64,000 nt of DNA from Heritagella caecorum (GTDB lineage: Bacteria; Bacillota; Clostridia; Oscillospirales; Acutalibacteraceae). This document shows positions 58,401 through 64,000 of the stretch, one piece after another; the stretch's first letter is position 1; each line of letters starts with the position of its first letter. A model generated the notes under the pieces. It was not told the DNA's origin. It saw only the letters and a program-made list of their open reading frames with translations, and did not search any database. Made by a program: the position numbers and the translations under genes. The DNA lies in contig CAJFQL010000002.1 of assembly GCA_904419035.1 (NCBI GenBank), positions 1 to 64,000 of the forward strand. Reading direction: 5' to 3'.

Positions 58401-60916
58401 GATTCTTCCTCCTTTTCCAGCGGGTCGTCTTCCGGTTTAACCGAGATGGGATGCTTGGGGTCAAAATGGGCGTCTTGGTGCAAATGGGTAAAGTGGGAAA
58501 ACGGACGGGGGGTAAACGGCGAGTGGGAAGCAGTCGGTACCCGGCGGCGGCGGAAGAACCGCGCGGCCAGCAGATACAAGGCCAGCAATATAACGGAAAT
58601 CAGGGTGATCAGGGCCCCGATTTTCAGCCCCGGCGTTTCGTAGGTAAACACAATGTTGCTTTCTCCGGCGGGCACCTTTACGGCCATAAAGCCCACGCTG
58701 ACCTGTTCGACTTGTACAGGTTCGCCGTTTACCGTGGCGCTCCAACCTTCTTCATACGGCACGCTGAAAAAGACCAGCCGTTCTTTGTCTCCAGTGGAAA
58801 CGGCCGTAAAGCCGGACGTGGTGTAGGCAAACGACGAACAAGATGTTTTGGCCCGGTCTTCACAGTCGATTTTATATTGGTTTTCGTCCCAGGAAAGGGA
58901 GTAGGCGTTGCTCATGTGGGACAGCAGATCGCCATAAGTATCGATCTGTTCATCCGACAGCACCAGACAGTGCAGCAGAATGCTTTCCCGGGCACTTTCC
59001 GACAGGGCTTCATATTGTTCCTGGGTGATATAAAAATCATAGGAAAAGCCCATGGGGATGTAATAATCATTTTGCCAAATATAATACCCGTTCTGGTGCC
59101 CTACATACGACCAACCCGGCATTTGGGTGTTTTCTCCGGTGCTGATGTCGCCAAAATCGTCGGAATTGCCGTCGTCGTCAAATAGATACTTGCACGAAGT
59201 CAATCCCCGCAAGGCGTAATGGGTGATATCCGGGCGGGACGCCACATCCCGGGCGACACCGATACTGTTGTAAAAATTCATCACGGAACCGGGCACAATA
59301 CTGTGGAAGCACTGGATGGTTGGGATTTGCCAGAACATACCGGCATTGTCCACCGCCCCGTAAAAGTCGCTGCGGCACACATCCAGGTCGTCGGATAGGG
59401 ACAGATTATCGCCGCCGTTAATATTGTACGGGATCAGGTGCGTATGGGGATCGCTGGTCTGGGTTTTGCCGGTGAGCAAAATAAACAGGGTGCACACAAC
59501 CCCGAACCCGGCCGTCATACGTAGGAGCAGCTGTTGGAATCTTTTTGGATCACGGTGGCGCCACCGCAGAATAAGCGCCACAGCGGCAATGCCCAGCAAC
59601 GTAATCGCCAGGTAGCTCCACAACCGGGCCGGGTAATCTTCCAGGCCATAGGTAACATAGGTGGCGTCTTCGGTGACGGTGGTTTCGGGCATAAGCCCGA
59701 TGGTAGCGGCAAAAATGGTGACAATCAGAGTGTTCCATTTAATGGCGCGCTTCCAGTCGACCCGGCTGTTTTGCAGCGCTTCCACCGTGGCTAAGGCCAT
59801 CATCAGGGTGAGCATGTAGAACCACCGGGCGTAATACGAACTGACCATCAGCTGGAACATGGAGTTGAGTACCGGTACCATGGCCATGACGAATAGAAGC
59901 GCCAGCATACGTTTGACCCAGTGGTGGCGCCGTACCTGTAGCCAGGCAATCACGCCGGTCATGCCGAACATGGGTAGGTACGCCCCCAAAGACGACCACT
60001 TGCTGCCGGAATCCACCGTAAAGTTCGGACGGGCGGGGATGTCCGGCGGGAAGAACAGGCACTGCAAAATGTGAATATACCGCTGGTTGCGGTCGTAAAG
60101 CAGTGCGTTCCATCCGTCGGTGTGATTGTTGACCCGGTTGTTTTGCAGCACGCACAAACACGAAGGAATAAGCAGTACACAGGCCATGCCAACGCCCAGT
60201 ACCGCTTCGAATAAGAGCAGCAGAAAGTCTTTCACACTGATGGGCTGCCAGGAATGAGCAAACATGCGGATGAGCCAGTACAGAATGCAGAATGTAACCA
60301 TACCGGTGAAGAAGTAGTAATTCACAAAGCAACAGGCAAAGACCATCAAGGCAAAAATGCCGCGGCGGCGTTTTTCCATGTATTCATCCATGGCCCAGAT
60401 CAGCAGGGGGAAGAAAACAATGACTTCATGAAAATGGTTAAAAAAGACATTATAAGAAGAAAAGCCGGAAAAGGCGTACAAAATAGCGCCCACAAGTCCG
60501 AGGGTATCGGTTTTTGCATACCGGCGCAGATAGATATACCCCGTTAAAGTGGCACAGGCGAATTTTAATACCAGCAGCGGCGCCATTAGATACGGGACCG
60601 CTTCACTGGGGAATGGAATCGTGAGCCAGAAAAACGGGCTCCCCAGCAAATAAAACGAATAGGAACCGATGAAGTTGGCCCCCAAATCGGTCAGGTGGCT
60701 CCAACCCCATTCTCCGTTGCGAATCGCATCGTGGCACAACTGATAAAAGGAGACCTGTTGGACGTTAAAGTCCCCGTAATACAAAAATAGGCCGTTATCC
60801 ACCACCACAAAGGGCAGAAAGACAACGAACGACATCATCAGCCCCAACAAAAAGGCGTGCAGGTAGCTGTTATCTCGAAAACGGCGGCGGACCGCCCCGT
60901 TTGATAGATGCTGCAT
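58397..60916 (-). CDS. yfhO: YfhO-family polytopic membrane glycosyltransferase
   Basis: 839 residues. At least ten hydrophobic segments in the first ~480 residues, a long outside domain (~480-770), one more helix (~785-805) and a cytoplasmic tail. The N-terminal part DNGLFLYYGDFNVQQVSFY, with LGSYSFYLLGSPFFWL after it, is the YfhO pattern, a GT-C-like fold whose acidic loop residue in YYGDFN is the likely catalytic base. It would transfer a lipid-linked sugar to a cell-wall polymer outside the cell. AAGGAGGAG precedes the ATG. No GtcA-type flippase is present locally. Confidence 0.87.
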   Translation of the reverse strand: MQHLSNGAVRRRFRDNSYLHAFLLGLMMSFVVFLPFVVVDNGLFLYYGDFNVQQVSFYQLCHDAIRNGEWGWSHLTDLGANFIGSYSFYLLGSPFFWLTIPFPSEAVPYLMAPLLVLKFACATLTGYIYLRRYAKTDTLGLVGAILYAFSGFSSYNVFFNHFHEVIVFFPLLIWAMDEYMEKRRRGIFALMVFACCFVNYYFFTGMVTFCILYWLIRMFAHSWQPISVKDFLLLLFEAVLGVGMACVLLIPSCLCVLQNNRVNNHTDGWNALLYDRNQRYIHILQCLFFPPDIPARPNFTVDSGSKWSSLGAYLPMFGMTGVIAWLQVRRHHWVKRMLALLFVMAMVPVLNSMFQLMVSSYYARWFYMLTLMMALATVEALQNSRVDWKRAIKWNTLIVTIFAATIGLMPETTVTEDATYVTYGLEDYPARLWSYLAITLLGIAAVALILRWRHRDPKRFQQLLLRMTAGFGVVCTLFILLTGKTQTSDPHTHLIPYNINGGDNLSLSDDLDVCRSDFYGAVDNAGMFWQIPTIQCFHSIVPGSVMNFYNSIGVARDVASRPDITHYALRGLTSCKYLFDDDGNSDDFGDISTGENTQMPGWSYVGHQNGYYIWQNDYYIPMGFSYDFYITQEQYEALSESARESILLHCLVLSDEQIDTYGDLLSHMSNAYSLSWDENQYKIDCEDRAKTSCSSFAYTTSGFTAVSTGDKERLVFFSVPYEEGWSATVNGEPVQVEQVSVGFMAVKVPAGESNIVFTYETPGLKIGALITLISVILLALYLLAARFFRRRRVPTASHSPFTPRPFSHFTHLHQDAHFDPKHPISVKPEDDPLEKEEES

Positions 60917-61227
60917 ATAAAGGCTCCTCCTTCATTTTTGCCAAAATAGCGAATAACCACAGCCATTATAGCACACGAAAAAGAGAAGAGGGAAGAGCGG
61001 GAAAGGGCTTTTTCTGGGAAAAGCCAAGCGATAGGGGACAAAATAGAAAGGACAGCGCCCCTTTTCCCCAAAAAATGCAAAGAAATCCCAAAATTTGAAG
61101 GCCAGAGCTCAATATTTCTTTAAAAGAATTAAAGAATACGAAGATAGGCATATAATGTTGAAATCGAATGAAAAACGGCCCTGATTTCGTGCCGACACGC
61201 TGTTGACAAAGAGGGAGGAACCGTCCA
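60917..61227. promoter_or_regulatory. divergent region yfhO / LCP gene
   Basis: No gene fits in these 311 bases. ATTATA at 60965-60970 reads TATAAT toward yfhO and TATAAT at 61151-61156 points to the LCP gene; both lack good -35 boxes. The middle is A-rich with a short hairpin (GGCTTTTTCTGGGAAAAGCC, 61005-61024). Confidence 0.4.
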
Positions 61228-62463
61228 ATGCAGGAAGAAGAAAAGAAAAACGGAACGGGCGAAATGCCGGAAGATTTTTCGCCCAATACCGCTGAGCCGG
61301 ACAATCAGGCCGAACAGGAAGAGATCTTTTCCCACAGTGAACGTGATCCGAAAGGGGAAAAACCGAAAAAAAGCCGCAAGCGCATGGTGGCCAGCATTGT
61401 CATCAGTTTGTTTAGCGTGGTTTGCGTGGTAGCAGGCGCTTTGGCTCTGCGTGCGAATAGCCTATTGTCCGGGTACCATTATGTGCCCGATGAGAGCAGC
61501 CAGAGCGACAATGCTGCGTCCGGTGACGATCAAAATGGCGAAACCAGTGTGGTGGCCGAAGGCGACGCCTACATGAAAGACGGGCTGTACCATGACGACC
61601 AGGTCATGAATATCTTGCTCTTGGGTGTGGATGATTACCAGGAAAACGACGTGGGCCGCAGCGACTCGATGCTGCTCATTTCCATCGATAAACGGCACCA
61701 GAAGATCAAAGTGACATCGTTTATGCGCGATATGTACCTGTCGATTCCCGGGTATGCTAACAACCGCATCAATGTGGCCTATTCCCTAGGCGGAGCGCCG
61801 CTATTGGTAAAAACCATTGAAAAGAACTTCGGGGTGGATATCGACAAATACGTCATCATCGATTTTGAAGCGTTTCCCTCGATTATTGAAGCGTTAGGCG
61901 GCATCGAAGTGAATTTGAGTGCGGGAGAAGCCGATGAGATCAACCGCAAATCCGGCGAAGATCCTTCCCTGTATGTCACGGCGGGTACCCATAAACTCAC
62001 CAGCAAGCAGGCCCGGTACTATGCCCGCATTCGTATGCAGGATTATACCGACCCGGAAACCGGGAAAGTGTACTATTCCGATTACGGCCGCACCAAACGG
62101 CAGCGCCATGTGATCGATTTGGTGATGGAAAATCTGAAGGGATCGGACGTCAACACCCTGCTGAATATTGCCAATCAGGTGGTACCGTATATTATCAGCA
62201 ACATTAGCCCAGACGAAATGCTGCAGATCGTGTATGAAGCCCCCGCTTATCTGGGGTATGACATGCTGGAACTGCAAATGCCCGATAACCAGTACCACAC
62301 GGGTACCAGTGTGATTATCAGCGGGATGAAGGCGTCGGTGCTGATCCCCGACCTGGAAAAGAACTCCCAGCTGCTCAATCACTTTATTTATGAAGACTCG
62401 TTCGAAGAGACGGCGTCTTTGCCCGATGATTATACCGGGGAAGATCCGCTGCTGCAAAAGTAA
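61228..62463 (+). CDS. LytR-CpsA-Psr (LCP) family protein
   Basis: 411 residues: a charged cytoplasmic tail (~1-50), one membrane helix (~52-72) and the extracellular LCP domain (~120-340). Family marks: LLLGVDDYQENDVGRSDSMLLISID (split over ~130-155), the Arg/Asp pair in SFMRDMYLSIPG, the NRINVAYSLGG block, and RYYARIRMQD. LCP enzymes attach teichoic acid or capsule chains from lipid carriers to peptidoglycan. Facing the YfhO-GT2 operon, it likely serves the same surface polymer. AGGGAGGAA precedes the ATG. Confidence 0.92.
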   Translation: MQEEEKKNGTGEMPEDFSPNTAEPDNQAEQEEIFSHSERDPKGEKPKKSRKRMVASIVISLFSVVCVVAGALALRANSLLSGYHYVPDESSQSDNAASGDDQNGETSVVAEGDAYMKDGLYHDDQVMNILLLGVDDYQENDVGRSDSMLLISIDKRHQKIKVTSFMRDMYLSIPGYANNRINVAYSLGGAPLLVKTIEKNFGVDIDKYVIIDFEAFPSIIEALGGIEVNLSAGEADEINRKSGEDPSLYVTAGTHKLTSKQARYYARIRMQDYTDPETGKVYYSDYGRTKRQRHVIDLVMENLKGSDVNTLLNIANQVVPYIISNISPDEMLQIVYEAPAYLGYDMLELQMPDNQYHTGTSVIISGMKASVLIPDLEKNSQLLNHFIYEDSFEETASLPDDYTGEDPLLQK

Positions 62464-62488
62464 CGAACCGTAAAGACAGACCGATAAA

Positions 62489-62537
62489 AAACGGCGCTCC
62501 TCTTTTCGCTTTGAATCGAAAGGAGAAGCGCTGTTTT
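62489..62537 (+). terminator. terminator after the LCP gene
   Basis: An imperfect 19-bp stem (AACGGCGCTCCTCTTTTCG with CGAAAGGAGAAGCGCTGTT) followed by TTTT. Confidence 0.8.
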
Positions 62538-62555
62538 TGAGAGAGGAGGTAGAAG

Positions 62556-63287
62556 GTGGCAGCCGAAACCGTTTTTTGGAAGAGCCCCGGGCGGCAGGTG
62601 ATCTATACCTTGGGCATCGGGCTCTGTGCCCTGCTGGGTATAGGGGCCGTTTACCTCATACTCTGTACGGCATCTAACTGGTGGCTGGGGTTTGACCGGT
62701 CGCTGACGGGTTCCTATTGGGGGGCTGCCATGGGGCTGGCTTTGGTGCTGGCATTGGGGGCTGTTATGGGCGACACATTTTTCTGCCGCCGAAAAGATTT
62801 GGCCAAGCGAAACCGGTTGGTCATCACGGACCGCCGGGTCTATGGATTTGCCCAAGGGGAACCGTTTGACTACCGGCTGTGGCAGGTGGTAGAACTGGAA
62901 GGTGGAAACGATCACACCTTGTGGGTGGGCACGCTCTCCGGGGGCATCCGGCTGCGGGGCATTCCGGCCCCCCAAACTGCCGTATTGGCTTTTCACAACG
63001 CCCGGCAGGCCATGGATAAAGAAAGCCGCCCTTCCCTGCCGGAAAAAACCTTACGGGTGCATATGACGATTTCAGCGGCCCAGGCCCACGAAGGAGGCAA
63101 ACGGGATCTGCTGCTGCCCGGATATGAACCGGTGCCCGTACAGATTCCGGTGGGGGTGCGCAGCGGTACAGTCTTGTGCTTGCCGCGTTTAGCCCTGCAA
63201 AAAAGAGGTAGCGCGAAAATCGAAGAAAAAAGGGTGTATATTACCGTCTATATCCGGGAAGGCAAAGGGCTTTCCGGGCGGGAATGA
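62556..63287 (+). CDS. membrane protein with PH-like and DnaJ-C-like regions
   Basis: 243 residues. Two membrane helices (~17-39 and ~57-78) are followed by RNRLVITDRRVYGFAQGEPFDYRLWQV-type sequence (~87-115), the pattern of bacterial PH domains. From ~163 the sequence reads VHMTISAAQAHEGGKRDLLLPG then IPVGVRSGTVLCLPRLAL, close to the C-terminal peptide-binding fold of DnaJ/CbpA (beta strands, VPG and IPxGVxxGT). No J-domain is present. I know no named family for the combination. GTG start with GGAGG 6 bases upstream. An aminotransferase gene follows. Confidence 0.7.
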   Translation: MAAETVFWKSPGRQVIYTLGIGLCALLGIGAVYLILCTASNWWLGFDRSLTGSYWGAAMGLALVLALGAVMGDTFFCRRKDLAKRNRLVITDRRVYGFAQGEPFDYRLWQVVELEGGNDHTLWVGTLSGGIRLRGIPAPQTAVLAFHNARQAMDKESRPSLPEKTLRVHMTISAAQAHEGGKRDLLLPGYEPVPVQIPVGVRSGTVLCLPRLALQKRGSAKIEEKRVYITVYIREGKGLSGRE

Positions 63288-63311
63288 TAAACAAAAAAGG
63301 AAGCGGAAAAC

Positions 63312-64000
63312 ATGCATTTTGCCAATCGGATGGAGGCATTTGGAACCGGGATTTTTTCGGTTCTGCTGCAGAAAAAACAGGAAAAAGAAGCACAAGGGGT
63401 ATCCGTAATCGACCTTTCGGTGGGAACGCCCAATATTCCCCCCGAAGAACGTATCCGCCAGGTGCTCAGCCAGGCGGCGTTGGACCCGAAAAGTTATGTC
63501 TATGCCATTCGCGATACCTCGGCGCTGCAAAAAGCGGCGACCATTTGGTACCGGCGGCGCTATGGGGTGGAACTGGACCCGGACACCCAGGTGTGTTCGC
63601 TCATGGGGTCTCAGGAAGGGCTGTCCCACATTGCCCTGACGGTCGCCGATCCCGGCGATATCGTGCTGGTGCCCGACCCCTGTTATCCCGTGTTTGCCGA
63701 CGGCCCCCGGATCGCCGGTGCCCAGCTATCGTACATGCCGCTGAGAAAAGAAAACGACTATCTCATCGATTTCTCGGCCATCGATCCCGAAACGGCGCGC
63801 CGGGCCAAGCTGATGATCGTTTCGTACCCCAATAACCCCACCTGCGCCATTGCACCGCCCTCGTTTTACCGGGAGCTGATCGAATTTGCCCGTACGTATG
63901 ACATTATGGTGCTGCACGACAACGCCTATAGCGAACTGACTTTTGACGGGGTGAAAGGCGGCAGTTTTCTTTCCTACCCCGGTGCTGTGGATGTGGGGGT
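63312..64000 (+). CDS. class I/II aminotransferase, truncated by the window end
   Basis: The first 229 residues of a fold-type I PLP aminotransferase, close to LL-diaminopimelate and aspartate aminotransferases: IDLSVGTPNIPPEE (~37), YVYAIRDTSALQKAA (~65), GSQEGLSHIALTVADPGD (~98), VPDPCYPVF (~120), SYPNNPTCAIAP (~174, the Asn that contacts PLP) and LHDNAYSELTFDG (~206, the PLP Asp/Tyr region). The catalytic Lys lies beyond the window. Substrate not decidable from this part. Confidence 0.88.
   Translation, partial: MHFANRMEAFGTGIFSVLLQKKQEKEAQGVSVIDLSVGTPNIPPEERIRQVLSQAALDPKSYVYAIRDTSALQKAATIWYRRRYGVELDPDTQVCSLMGSQEGLSHIALTVADPGDIVLVPDPCYPVFADGPRIAGAQLSYMPLRKENDYLIDFSAIDPETARRAKLMIVSYPNNPTCAIAPPSFYRELIEFARTYDIMVLHDNAYSELTFDGVKGGSFLSYPGAVDVG

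Noticed and set aside
1..64000. Reassignment of TGA to Trp in this genome
   Set aside because: Many genes here end in TGA at the family's normal length (the U32 peptidase and the MBL hydrolase, for example) and TGG is used freely for Trp.

Overview
The window reads as chromosomal DNA of an anaerobic, Gram-positive-type Clostridia bacterium, most likely of the Ruminococcaceae/Oscillospiraceae kind. This is inferred from gene content, not from a marker gene. The pointers are two T-box leaders, an FMN riboswitch, the oxygen-sensitive ribonucleotide reductase pair NrdD/NrdG, an mreBCD-PBP2-minD-mgsA block, ECF vitamin/amino-acid transporters, strong AGGAGG ribosome sites, and TTGACA/TATAAT promoters with 17-base spacers. 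Base composition is moderately GC-rich and even. I see no rRNA, CRISPR array, prophage, IS element or integrase. This is core chromosome with about 60 genes and several gene-level oddities.

Layout. 1-5000 (minus): tRNA-Arg, a GH13 maltodextrin hydrolase and glycogen phosphorylase. 5150-8690 (plus): zapA, a U32 peptidase, dUTPase and a small membrane protein. 9035-15069: the cell-shape block mreB-mreC-mreD-PBP2, then minD without minC/minE, then mgsA. 15072-18491: a T-box leader and hisS-aspS; the leader appears to read tRNA-Asp. 18521-21072: a metallo-beta-lactamase-fold hydrolase, a two-gene chromate-type transporter whose first gene carries a TGA near its start, and an unknown gene. 21114-24609: a second T-box leader followed by a complete dedicated ECF transporter (S, A, A, T). 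24674-27665 (minus): GTP-type PEP carboxykinase and tsaD. 27846-33287 (plus): polA, rlmA-like, rimI, dus and an acetyltransferase. 33394-36237 (minus): a methyltransferase and a double AAA+ protein.

36395-40851 (plus): a 27-residue membrane peptide, a stand-alone E2-fold acyltransferase-like protein lacking the usual catalytic His, a GH97 glycosidase, and a zinc-ribbon membrane protein with four 14-residue repeats. 40922-45779: glycerol dehydrogenase (minus), then a two-component system with a membrane-anchored partner and a C39-like peptidase. A shared TGATACAA motif precedes both the regulator and the peptidase. 45821-48659 (minus): nrdG and nrdD, where NrdD has Ser at the glycyl-radical position. 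48810-51542 (minus): pentapeptide-repeat protein, HAD phosphatase, class II aldolase, HxlR regulator. 51834-55517 (plus): TIM-barrel isomerase, FMN riboswitch with ribU, ilvD. 55659-56340: XRE regulator plus membrane protein. 56399-60916 (minus): threonine aldolase, GT2 and YfhO. 61228 to the end (plus): LCP protein, a membrane/DnaJ-C-like protein and a truncated aminotransferase.

Functional themes. Carbon handling is covered by glycogen and maltodextrin breakdown, GH97, PEPCK, aldolase and the methylglyoxal bypass. Envelope and division are covered by Mre/PBP2, ZapA, MinD, LCP and YfhO-GT2. RNA-sensing controls act on tRNA charging and nutrient uptake. The most rewarding leads are the NrdD Gly-to-Ser change, the amino-acid-sensing ECF transporter, the tRNA-Asp logic in front of hisS, the interrupted chromate transporter start, and the small two-component regulon.
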